A program made the position numbers and the translations under genes. A stretch of DNA of 31,838 bases, from assembly GCA_041487355.1 (NCBI GenBank), contig JBGPND010000039.1, positions 1 to 31,838 of the forward strand, read 5' to 3'. This document shows, in pieces, positions 23,573 through 31,110 of this stretch. Numbering within the stretch: position 1 is the first letter of the stretch; each line of letters opens with the position of its first letter. The notes beneath the pieces are model-generated. The model made no database searches, had not been told where the DNA came from, and saw nothing but the letters and a program-made list of their open reading frames with translations. Source of the stretch: JAMXLO01 sp041487355 (GTDB lineage: Bacteria > Pseudomonadota > Alphaproteobacteria > Acetobacterales > Acetobacteraceae).

Positions 23573-23809
23573 ATTTGGTGTCAAGCCCCAAAGTGATCGT
23601 CTCGTCGCCGGTCTCATGCTTCGGTCCGTGGTCGGCTTATCGCCGCCAACATCATGCGATCAGATAGGATCCGCGAGCCAATCACCTGTAGGGCGTGCTC
23701 CCCGCCTGGGCGGGCGCGACATCGGAGCGAACGGCTTCATCGGATCCCGCGTCCCGGCGACGGGACCTCGGAGGGCAGAGCCGGCAGGCCCCGCCCGATT
23801 CCCTGGTTG
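23573..23809 (-). ncRNA. non-coding IS region, possible seekRNA/bridge RNA
   Basis: The 237 bases between the transposase stop and the subterminal repeat contain no plausible gene but several hairpins, among them CCCGCC/GGCGGG at 23701-23714 and GTCCCG-GCGA-CGGGAC at 23751-23766. IS1111-group elements are known to encode their target-guiding RNA downstream of the transposase, so this is where it should be. No guide match to the target was established by eye. Confidence 0.35.
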
Positions 23810-24437
23810 TTACGCGATGGCTGTTGCCTGCACCTCCTGTTTGCCAAAGCGGAAGTCGGTGCCATCCAGCCACATGCGGTGCAGCACGGTCGCCAGCTTG
23901 CGGGCCAGTGCCCCCATGGCGCGCTTCATGCCGCGGCGCCTGGCCACCTCCATCGCCCATCGCTTGAGGGTGGAGAATTTCTGCGACCGGGTGAGCATCA
24001 CCTGCGCCGCTTCATAGAGCGCCGTTCGCACCATGCCGTCACCGACCCGACTGATCGCGCCGGTGACATCGGTCTCACCCGACTGGTATCTCTTCGGCGT
24101 CAGGCCGAAATGCGCCCCCACCGTCTTCGATGAACGGAAACGGTCGGGCTCGTCCACCGCCGATTTGTAGGTCAGCGCCACCACGGCCCCGACGCCAGGC
24201 ACCGTCATCAGCCGGTGGCACACCGCGTCGTCACGCACGATCGTCAGAACCTGCCGGTGCCGCCGGTTGACCTCCTGCCGCATCGCGTCGCGCGCCCGCA
24301 GCATCGCCTCCATCACACTCTCCAGCATGGCATGCCCGGCAATCAGCTCCCTCACCCGAGCGGCGAACCGGCCCTTGCTGATCGGACCAACCTTCATGCC
24401 GAATCCGCGCAGCAACCCACGGATGCCTAATTCTACA

Positions 24438-24467
24438 CCTGCCCTCGGGCACTTGACCCGAGGGTCC
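24438..24467. repeat. small palindrome inserted in the transposase gene (1)
   Basis: CCCTCGGG (24442-24449) and CCCGAGGG (24457-24464) around a 7-base centre. It encodes the unusual residues DPRVKCPRAG in a conserved part of the transposase, in frame. Its CCTGCCCTCGGGC edge recurs inverted at 24614-24626. Confidence 0.7.
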
Positions 24468-24596
24468 GTCACCTTGCTCAACAGCAGCTTGCGTGACGTC
24501 AACAGCGCTCGTACGTCCTGCGACGGTGGCGTCTTGCAATGCACCGGGCGATACCAGCCCATCCGCAGCAACTGCGCGATCCCACGCGCGTCCCAC

Positions 24597-24633
24597 GGGT
24601 CCGGCCTCGGCCGGCCCGAGGGCAGGGTCTTGC
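24597..24633. repeat. small palindrome inserted in the transposase gene (2)
   Basis: About 36 extra bases containing GCCCGAGGGCAGG (24614-24626), the exact inverse of the 13-mer at 24438-24450. They split the conserved KTDRxDARGIAQ block into KTDRK and DARGIAQ without changing frame. Confidence 0.6.
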
Positions 24634-25030
24634 GATCGGTCTTCACAACCATCGCCGCCAGCGCCGCCTTCACATGCCGCGTCTCCAACAGCACCGCCGC
24701 GAGCCCGGCCGATGCCAAGCCGGCATGCAGCCACTGCGACATCGGACCCGCCTCCAGGCCAACCCGTGTCAGCGGCAATCCAAGCTTCAGCAGCTACTCA
24801 GCCAACGCCCCAGGCTCGCTCGCCACCTTGCCCTCCCGCACAATCTTGCCCGTCGCGTCCGCCACGTACACGCTGCTCTGTTCCAACGAAACGTCGATCC
24901 CGGCATAGTACTCCATGGCTGTCCCCCTGATGATGCTTAGGGCCGATCCATTCGGACCCCGTTCAACTCACCATCACTCTGAGGGACAGCCACCCGCCTC
25001 GCTACCGCTCGGACCGGCCCATTACCGCAT

Positions 25031-25046
25031 CTCCTCGCAATGACAC
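25031..25046. repeat. palindromic repeat, family A copy 3 (right remnant)
   Basis: CTCCTCGCAATGACAC, the outer end of the repeat arm cut by the insertion sequence; the CT at 25031-25032 is the apparent core dinucleotide. Confidence 0.75.
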
Positions 25047-25087
25047 ATTGGGACGACCAACGCGGCCACCGATACACATGCGTCATC

Positions 25088-25231
25088 ATGCGTTGGGGTT
25101 CCACTCGCGACATGCTGGCAGTAGGCCTCGCCTGGGTGGCGTATGCGCTGTTCTATCTTTCAGTATTTGGTTTGGTGGTAGGCGTCCCGATCGGGCTGCT
25201 GATCCTGCTGGCGCGCGTACTGCTGTCCTGA
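25088..25231 (+). CDS. small hydrophobic membrane protein
   Basis: A 47-residue candidate starting MRWGSTRDML. Nearly all of the rest is hydrophobic (LAVGLAWVAYALFYLSVFGL, then VVGVPIGLLILLARVLLS), enough for one long or two short membrane spans. The ATG has no clear ribosome-binding site, and a longer version from 25040 would add residues read from the repeat edge. Composition suggests a real small membrane protein, but nothing identifies its function. It precedes the aminotransferase by 34 bases. Confidence 0.4.
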   Translation: MRWGSTRDMLAVGLAWVAYALFYLSVFGLVVGVPIGLLILLARVLLS

Positions 25232-25265
25232 ATCCCGCCTCGCAACCGCGACCGTGAAAACCTAA

Positions 25266-26426
25266 ATGATCCGAATGGACATCGTCAGCATCCCCGGTTC
25301 CCGCATCCTCGAAATCGCCCGTGTCGCGTTCGCGACGCCTGACGTCGATTTCCTCTGCTTCGGCGAATCCGACCAGCCGAGCCCCGCTTCCGCGCACGTC
25401 GCCGCCGTCGCAGCACTCGCCGCGGGCGCCACGCGCTATCCCGACGTGCGCGGCCTGCCGGAGCTGCGTTCCGCCCTGGCGGCGTATCTGACCGGGCTGC
25501 ACGCGCGCCCGGTGTCGGAGGAGCGCATCCAGATCACCGCCTCCGGCATGACCGCGGTCTCGGTCGCGCTGGCGGCGACGGTCCGTGCCGGCGACCGCGT
25601 GGTGCTGCACAGTCCGTCCTGGCCGAATGTCGGCAACGCAGCGCGGCTGCGTGGCGCCGAGGTGGACGAACTCGATCTGACCGCCCTGCCCGAGGGCGGC
25701 TTCCGCATGGACTTCGACCGGCTGGACGCGATGCTGCAAGGCGCGCGCGCGTTCATCCTGAACAGCCCGAACAATCCCACCGGTTGGACCGCCACGCGAC
25801 AGGAGCTGGCGACGATCCTGGAGATCACCCGCCGGCGCCGGGTCTGGCTGATCGCGGACGAGGTCTATTCGCGCCTGGTCTACAACGGCGCACCGGCCGC
25901 GCCGTCGATCCTGGATGTCGCCGAACCGGACGACAGGGTTCTCGTCTGCAACAGCTTCTCCAAGACCTGGGTGATGACCGGCTGGCGGCTTGGCTGGCTG
26001 GTGGTGCCGGAGGGCACCCGCGACGCCATTACCGAGCTGGTGGAGGTGACGCATTCCGGCGTCGCACCATTCATCCAGCACGCCGGGCTTGCCGCGGTCC
26101 GCGACACCGAGGTGGTGGAGCGGTTCCGCGCCCACTGCGCCACCGGCCGCGCGCTTACAGGTGACGCGCTCTCCGGTCTCAACGGCGTGCGCTACACCGC
26201 GCCGGACGGGGCGTTCTACGCGTTCGTCGGCGTGGAGGGCCTGACCGACAGCCTCGCCCTGGCGAAGCGGCTGGTCACCAATTACGGCGTTGCAGTCGCG
26301 CCTGGCGTGGCCTTCGGTTCGGCCGGCGAGGGTTTTCTCCGTATCTGCTTCGCCCAGTCCGCCGACCGGATCGAACGCGCCATGGGCCGGCTGCGCGAAG
26401 GGCTGCGCGCGGCGGCCGCGGCATGA
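25266..26426 (+). CDS. class I/II PLP-dependent aminotransferase
   Basis: A 386-residue fold-type I aminotransferase. Landmarks in order are LCFGESDQPSP (about 30-40), ATRYPDVRGLPELRSALAAY (55-74), ITASGMTAVSVAL (90-102, PLP phosphate loop), LNSPNNPTG (165-173, with the pyridine-contacting Asn), LIADEVYSRLVY (195-206, Asp on the pyridine nitrogen), and SFSKTWVMTGWRLGW with Lys233 as the Schiff-base lysine. The C-terminal LRICFAQS holds the substrate-carboxylate arginine. It transfers an amino group between an amino acid and a 2-oxo acid; the substrate is not clear (the aspartate/aromatic/alanine range is possible). MDIVSIPG at 25275 is an alternative start. Confidence 0.9.
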   Translation: MIRMDIVSIPGSRILEIARVAFATPDVDFLCFGESDQPSPASAHVAAVAALAAGATRYPDVRGLPELRSALAAYLTGLHARPVSEERIQITASGMTAVSVALAATVRAGDRVVLHSPSWPNVGNAARLRGAEVDELDLTALPEGGFRMDFDRLDAMLQGARAFILNSPNNPTGWTATRQELATILEITRRRRVWLIADEVYSRLVYNGAPAAPSILDVAEPDDRVLVCNSFSKTWVMTGWRLGWLVVPEGTRDAITELVEVTHSGVAPFIQHAGLAAVRDTEVVERFRAHCATGRALTGDALSGLNGVRYTAPDGAFYAFVGVEGLTDSLALAKRLVTNYGVAVAPGVAFGSAGEGFLRICFAQSADRIERAMGRLREGLRAAAAA

Positions 26427-26469
26427 ACGCGCTGTCCCCCACTGCGCGGGATAGGTGTTCTCACACCGT

Positions 26470-26602
26470 CGAGCGAGGGCCGATGACTTGTAAGCGTCAT
26501 TCCCGCGCAAGCGGGAACCCAGGGCTGCAAATATGAGTGCTGCTCCCACTGGGTCCCCGCTTGCGCGGGGATGACGACAAACGAGTCATCGTCTCCGCTC
26601 GG
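26470..26602. repeat. palindromic repeat between aminotransferase and porin
   Basis: Inner arms 26495-26521 (CGTCATTCCCGCGCAAGCGG and on) and 26550-26576 are near-perfect inverted repeats. Outer parts (CGAGCGAGGGCCGATGACTT against GAGTCATCGTCTCCGCTCG) extend the palindrome to about 133 bp. The CGTCATTCCCGC type is a common interspersed repeat. The rest of this 272-base spacer shows only a GAAGG ribosome-binding site for the porin. Confidence 0.8.
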
Positions 26603-26698
26603 CGATGGTGCGGGATCGGTCAATCGACTTGGGCGTGTTGCCGCAATGGGGTAAGCCGGGCGACGTTTCGTTCCTGATCGATTCGCGAAGGTATTGTC

Positions 26699-28093
26699 AT
26701 GCAGCTCAGGGCCTTGTTGTCCACGCTGGTTGGCCTGCTGGTGATCCTGACCATCGGGAGCCCTGCGCGCGCGCAGCAGCAAGCCGGGCAGCCCGCCGCC
26801 GGGAACGAGCCGCCCGATTTCTGGCACCGCGACACGTTGACCGGCGATTGGGGCGGCTTGCGCACTGCCCTGGCGGACCAGGGGGTCACCTTCAGCGCGA
26901 CCTACACCGGCGAGGTGTTCGGCAACGTCCAGGGTGGGATGAAACGCGGCGCGTCGTATGACGGGCTGTTCCAGCCGCAGGTCGATGTCGACCTGGACAA
27001 GCTGATCGGCTGGCATGGCGCGAGCTTCCGCGCGTCCATGATTCAGGGCCACGGGCCATCGATGTCGCAAGGCTGGGTGGGCAATCTGCTGGGTGTCTCC
27101 AGCACCATCGCGGTGCCGCCGGCGACGCGGCTGTACAATCTCTGGCTGCAGCAGAATCTGTTCGACGATGTACTGTCGGTGCGCGTCGGGCTCATGAACG
27201 TCGATGCGGAGTTCATGACCAGCCTGACCGCGTCGCTGTTCATGAATACGACATTCGGCTGGCCGGGTTGGACCGGGTTCGACCTTCCCGGCGGCGGGCC
27301 GGCCTATCCGCTGTCCGCGCCGGGCATGCGCGTGAAGCTGCAGCCGGCGCCCGACGGCGTTTACCTGCAGACGGCGGTGTTCAGCGGCGATCCCACCGGG
27401 CACAACGGCTCGAACAGCCTGAGCACCGGCATTCCCGCGGGCACCGTCGTCAGCTTCAACGGCGGCGCATTCGTCATTGCCGAGGCAGGCTATGCGCTGA
27501 ACCAGGCGAAGGACGCGAAGGGTCCGCCGATGGAATTCAAGCTGGGCGGCTGGTACCACACCAGCAGCCGGTTCCAGGACCAGCGCTTCGACATCGCCGG
27601 CATTTCGCTGGCGAGCCCCGCGTCAAGCGGTATCCCGCGCAACCACAACGGCGACTGGGGCATCTACGGCGTGGCGGATGCGTCGATCTATCAGACGGAG
27701 GATGGCAGCGGCCTGTCAGGCTTCGCACGCATCGGCGGCAGCCCGAGCGACCGCAACCTGATCTCGTTCTATGTCGATGCCGGCGTGACCTACAAGGGAC
27801 TGATCCCCGGGCGCGGCGACGATACCGCGGGCCTCGCGTTCGGCTATGCGCGGATCGGCAACAATGCGCGCGGGCTTGATCAGGACGTGCGGACGTTCAG
27901 CAATCCGTTCTTCCCGGTGCGCGACCAGGAAGTTGCGCTGGAGGTCAGCTACCAGATCCAGGTCACGCCATGGATGACGTTGCAGCCGGACCTGCAGCGC
28001 ATATTCCATCCAGGCGGCCACGCACTGAACCCGGACGGCTCGATCCGCCGCGATGCGCTGGTGCTCGGGCTGCGTTCCGCGCTGACGTTCTGA
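26699..28093 (+). CDS. carbohydrate-selective porin, OprB family
   Basis: A 464-residue outer-membrane protein. A signal peptide (MQLRALLSTLVGLLVILTIG, cleavage after ARA at about 23-25) leads to a linker, then the OprB start: FWHRDTLTGDWGGLRTALAD followed by GVTFSATYTGEVFGNVQGGM. Alternating beta strands continue to the end, with the family blocks LWLQQNLFDDVLSVRVGLMN, FELKLGGWYHTS-like (MEFKLGGWYHTS) and TPWMTLQPDLQRIFHPGGHA. The last residue is Phe (ALTF), the usual signal for the BAM assembly machine. It should let sugars or other small solutes diffuse across the outer membrane. The neighbouring genes do not define the substrate. Confidence 0.92.
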   Translation: MQLRALLSTLVGLLVILTIGSPARAQQQAGQPAAGNEPPDFWHRDTLTGDWGGLRTALADQGVTFSATYTGEVFGNVQGGMKRGASYDGLFQPQVDVDLDKLIGWHGASFRASMIQGHGPSMSQGWVGNLLGVSSTIAVPPATRLYNLWLQQNLFDDVLSVRVGLMNVDAEFMTSLTASLFMNTTFGWPGWTGFDLPGGGPAYPLSAPGMRVKLQPAPDGVYLQTAVFSGDPTGHNGSNSLSTGIPAGTVVSFNGGAFVIAEAGYALNQAKDAKGPPMEFKLGGWYHTSSRFQDQRFDIAGISLASPASSGIPRNHNGDWGIYGVADASIYQTEDGSGLSGFARIGGSPSDRNLISFYVDAGVTYKGLIPGRGDDTAGLAFGYARIGNNARGLDQDVRTFSNPFFPVRDQEVALEVSYQIQVTPWMTLQPDLQRIFHPGGHALNPDGSIRRDALVLGLRSALTF

Positions 28094-28097
28094 GCGA

Positions 28098-28790
28098 TCA
28101 CGCCCCGCCGTTCACGTCGATCGTCGCGCAGGTGATAAACGACGCGGCATCGCTGACCAAGAAATCCACCACCGCGGCGATTTCCTCCGGCTCGCCGGCG
28201 CGACCCAGCGCGCTGCCCTTCGCGCGTTCCTTCGCCACCTGTGGCGTTCGTGCGCCCATTGCCGTGTTGATCAGTCCGGGGGCGATCGCATTCACCCGGA
28301 TACCGTGCCGGCCGAGCCGCGTGCCGAGGCTCTTCGTCAGGTTGATGACCGCTGCCTTGGACGCGCCGTACTCGACGACCGTGCTGCCGCGCTGTCCGGC
28401 GGAGGACGCGGTGTTGACGATGGCGCCGGGCTGACCGGCCGCGATCAGCCGCTTCGCCACCCATTGTGAGGCGAAGAACGGCACACGCACATTCACCGCC
28501 ATCGTAGCGTCGTACTGCGCGGGCGGCACGTCGAGAAAGTCCTTCTCGGGATGATAGATCCCCGCATTGTTGAACAGCACACGGATCAGCCCGTGCTCTC
28601 GCTCGATCGCGGCCAGCGTCGCGCCCAGCCGATCGAGATCGGCCAGATCGCACTGATAATGCGGCCAGTTCCCGGCACCGTCCGCGCCGACATCGATGCC
28701 CACCGCGAGGTAGCCGGATTGCGCGAGACGGCGGCAGGTTGCCTGCCCGATCAGGCCGTTGCTGCCGGTGATGACTGCGACTTTTGGCAT
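28098..28790 (-). CDS. classical SDR oxidoreductase
   Basis: A 230-residue short-chain dehydrogenase. The ATG at 28790 has a GGAGGAG ribosome-binding site directly upstream, so the 10 extra upstream residues in the frame are excluded. The NAD(P) motif TGSNGLIGQ is at about 8-16, NNAG near 81, the catalytic serine in VNTASSAGQ and the YGASKAA tyrosine/lysine pair are intact, unlike in the SDR at 17182. The end, ATIDVNGGA, is typical. The Asp in AVGIDVG after beta-2 suggests NAD(H) preference. Substrate unknown. It converges on the porin gene with a 4-base gap. Confidence 0.9.
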   Translation of the reverse strand: MPKVAVITGSNGLIGQATCRRLAQSGYLAVGIDVGADGAGNWPHYQCDLADLDRLGATLAAIEREHGLIRVLFNNAGIYHPEKDFLDVPPAQYDATMAVNVRVPFFASQWVAKRLIAAGQPGAIVNTASSAGQRGSTVVEYGASKAAVINLTKSLGTRLGRHGIRVNAIAPGLINTAMGARTPQVAKERAKGSALGRAGEPEEIAAVVDFLVSDAASFITCATIDVNGGA

Positions 28791-28938
28791 GTGCTCCTCC
28801 CTGGCGGGTGTATCCCGCACCGATCGGCTGCAACGCTAGCCGGCATCAGGCCGCTGCTTCAATCCGTGCGTCATGTGGGGCAGCGTGGCCGGTGGTCGGA
28901 TTGGTGCTACAGTGCTGGTATTGTTCCGGAGATAGATC

Positions 28939-31080
28939 ATGGCCGTCATCACTTGGACTTCCGCAGCGTCCGGCAACTGGAGCATCGCGTCCAACTGGTC
29001 CGGCGGACAGGTGCCAGGCGCCGGCGACGACGCGGTGGTCAATCTGCCGGGCGCCTACCTGATCTCGGTGTCCGGTGTCACGGTGAACAGCCTGACGCTG
29101 AATGACGCAGCTGGAGCGATCACGACGACTGGCTCGGTGACGATCACCGCCGGCCTGTCGATTGCAGCAGGTTCTCTGACTGTGGCCTTCGGGACCGATC
29201 TCACTGCAAACACTCTCAGCAACCAGGGCACCATCGTCGACAATGGTCTGTTGACCCTGACCAATTACGATGGCCCATCGCTGGAAAAGATCGGCGGCTC
29301 CGGCGCGCTTTTCCTCGAGGGTGGCCTGAACAGCGCCGGCAGCACGCTGGACCTGCAATCACTCGGTTCGCTCATGCTGGGAATCGCAGGCACCATCCAG
29401 GGCACGCTACTGAATTTCAACAGCGTCGTAGAGTTGGACGCTTCCATCCCGACCCTTGGCACGGTGACATTGGACAAAGCGACGATCGGTGGATCTCCCA
29501 GGTTCAACATTGGTTCTGGCACAACAACCTATATCGACAACGGTCTGATTCTCACCGGAGCGAACGGTACGGGACCCGGCGCGCTGACTTTCCAAGCTGC
29601 GGCCGGCGAGTTTGGTCTGGTCCAGTTCAACGGTAACCAGACAATCGACAATGCGTCGATCCTGGGAACCAACGGAACCTTCGATGACCCCGGCACTCTG
29701 ACATTAGGCAACGCTCTGACGTTCACCGCCGGGGAGCCACTTCATGGGTCGCTTATGCTGGGCAGCTCGGGAACCATCGTCAACCTGGGAACCGTTCAGA
29801 CCGAGGGTGCCAGCGGCCTGTTCATCGGCGGCAAAAGCTTCTCGAACGGTGGCCTTATCCAGGGCAGCCCAGGTACCACCGTAGTGGAAATCAACTTCCT
29901 GTCTATCAGGCCAGATTCCTTGAACAATCTTGCCAACGGCCAGATCGCAACCAACGGCGGCCACATCGAATTTCAGAATGCCGTCACGAACGCCGGGTCA
30001 ATATCCGCAGACGGCGGCGGCATCATCTTCTCTGACGGAACGTTCGACAACCTCGCCAACGGCGTGATCGAAATCTCCGCCGGGACCATCACGTTCGCGG
30101 CGCCGGTCACGGTGACAAATGATGGGACCATCGCCAGCAACGGCGGATCGATCGGCATCTCCCCGATCCTGACGGGCGTTGGCAGCGTCATGCTGCAAGG
30201 CAACGGCGTCGTCGAGGTCGACACCGCGACGGCGGGTTCGGAAACCTTCGATTTCATCGGTGCCGGCACATTGGCGCTGGATCAACCGACCTTTGTTCCG
30301 AGTGCCATCGACGGCTTCGCACCCGACGACACGATCCGCCTTGGGGTGACGGCGACGGCCGTCAGCTACACCAGCGGCGATCTGAAGATGCAAATTGGCG
30401 GTGGCCAGACCTTCGATCTGGCGATCACCGGCTCGCACACGCTGGCCGACTTCATCGTCAACACCGGCAGCGCCAGCACCACCATCAACCTGGCCTGCTT
30501 TGCCGAGGGAACGCGTATCCGCACGACACGCGGGCCGATACCAGTGGAGCGACTGCGCGAGGGCGATCTGGTGGTTGTGGCGGATTCCGATCGTGCATTG
30601 CCCGTCGTGTGGATCGGCTACCGAACGGTGGACTGCCGGCGCCATCCGAAGCCCGCATCGGTCTGGCCGGTACGCATCGCGGCAGGCGCCTTCGCACGCA
30701 ATATGCCGCAGCGGGATCTTTATCTGTCGCCGGATCACGCGGTGTTCGTGGATGGCGTGCTGATCCCGGTGAAGTACCTGATCAGCGGGACGACGATTGC
30801 CCAGGTTCGCCGCCACAGGATCACCTACTACCACGTCGAGCTGCCGTGCCACGCTGTTCTGATTGCGGAAGGGCTGGCGGCGGAGAGCCGGTTGCCGACG
30901 ATGGACCGTTGGGCCTTCGTGAATGGCGGCGGCCCGGTTGCGCTGCACCCGGATTTCCACAGCCAGGCCTGGGAAGCGCAGGGTTGCGCTCCGCTGGTGG
31001 TGACCGGTGCCGTGCTGACCGACATCCGCGCAAGGCTCGACAGGCGCGCGTTTGACCGACCGTCGCTGCGACGTGCATAG
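28939..31080 (+). CDS. beta-repeat protein with C-terminal Hint (hedgehog/intein) domain
   Basis: A 713-residue protein in two parts. Residues 1 to about 505 are Gly/Thr/Asn/Ser-rich beta-strand repeats with many short GTI/GSL/LTL strands, as in beta-helix surface proteins; the first 30 residues (TWTSAASGNWSIASNWSGG) form a recognised opening of such repeats. From Cys520 the protein reads ACFAEGTRIRTTRGPIPVER, then LREGDLVVVADS, PVVWIGYRTVD, YLSPDHAVFVDG and YYHVELPCHAVLIAEGL, which is the Hint_2 type of hedgehog/intein domain. Hint domains cleave at their leading cysteine; no HN end is seen, so cleavage without splicing is more likely. No N-terminal signal peptide and no clear RTX nonapeptides were found. 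GGAG precedes the ATG. Confidence 0.85.
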   Translation: MAVITWTSAASGNWSIASNWSGGQVPGAGDDAVVNLPGAYLISVSGVTVNSLTLNDAAGAITTTGSVTITAGLSIAAGSLTVAFGTDLTANTLSNQGTIVDNGLLTLTNYDGPSLEKIGGSGALFLEGGLNSAGSTLDLQSLGSLMLGIAGTIQGTLLNFNSVVELDASIPTLGTVTLDKATIGGSPRFNIGSGTTTYIDNGLILTGANGTGPGALTFQAAAGEFGLVQFNGNQTIDNASILGTNGTFDDPGTLTLGNALTFTAGEPLHGSLMLGSSGTIVNLGTVQTEGASGLFIGGKSFSNGGLIQGSPGTTVVEINFLSIRPDSLNNLANGQIATNGGHIEFQNAVTNAGSISADGGGIIFSDGTFDNLANGVIEISAGTITFAAPVTVTNDGTIASNGGSIGISPILTGVGSVMLQGNGVVEVDTATAGSETFDFIGAGTLALDQPTFVPSAIDGFAPDDTIRLGVTATAVSYTSGDLKMQIGGGQTFDLAITGSHTLADFIVNTGSASTTINLACFAEGTRIRTTRGPIPVERLREGDLVVVADSDRALPVVWIGYRTVDCRRHPKPASVWPVRIAAGAFARNMPQRDLYLSPDHAVFVDGVLIPVKYLISGTTIAQVRRHRITYYHVELPCHAVLIAEGLAAESRLPTMDRWAFVNGGGPVALHPDFHSQAWEAQGCAPLVVTGAVLTDIRARLDRRAFDRPSLRRA

Positions 31081-31110
31081 ACTCCCGCGAGTACGCGGAG
31101 GGAACGTCGC

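Larger units (their letters stand above)
23810..24916 (-). pseudogene. IS110-family transposase (interrupted)
   Basis: It starts at the ATG at 24916 as MEYYAGIDVSLEQSSVYVAD, with the first catalytic Asp in GIDVS. An amber TAG at 24796-24794 then stops it at codon 41, where an intact copy probably has Trp (EW against E-stop). Downstream the frame stays open for 322 residues: VGLEAGPMSQWLH, KTDRK...DARGIAQLLRMGW, and the C-terminal transposase_20 domain with LMTVPGVGAVVALTYKSAV and GLTPKRYQSGE. Two extra in-frame segments (TLPSGRPRPDPW and about TDPRVKCPRAG) interrupt conserved blocks and correspond to small palindromes in the DNA. The product should be inactive unless the amber codon is read through. 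Confidence 0.85.
23560..25032 (-). mobile_element. IS110-family (IS1111-like) insertion sequence in a palindromic repeat
   Basis: About 1.47 kb, oriented leftward. The inferred borders come from the split repeat. An 11-bp inverted repeat, GGTAATGGGCC (23562-23572) and GGCCCATTACC (25016-25026), lies 2 bases and 6 bases inside these borders, like the subterminal inverted repeats of the IS1111 subgroup. CT dinucleotides at 23558-23559 and 25031-25032 fit the duplicated core at IS110-type junctions. No longer target duplication is seen. The single gene is a broken DEDD transposase. About 240 non-coding bases lie beyond its stop and about 115 before its start. Insertion into REP-type palindromes is a known habit of IS110 relatives such as IS621 and ISPpu10. 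Confidence 0.7.
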
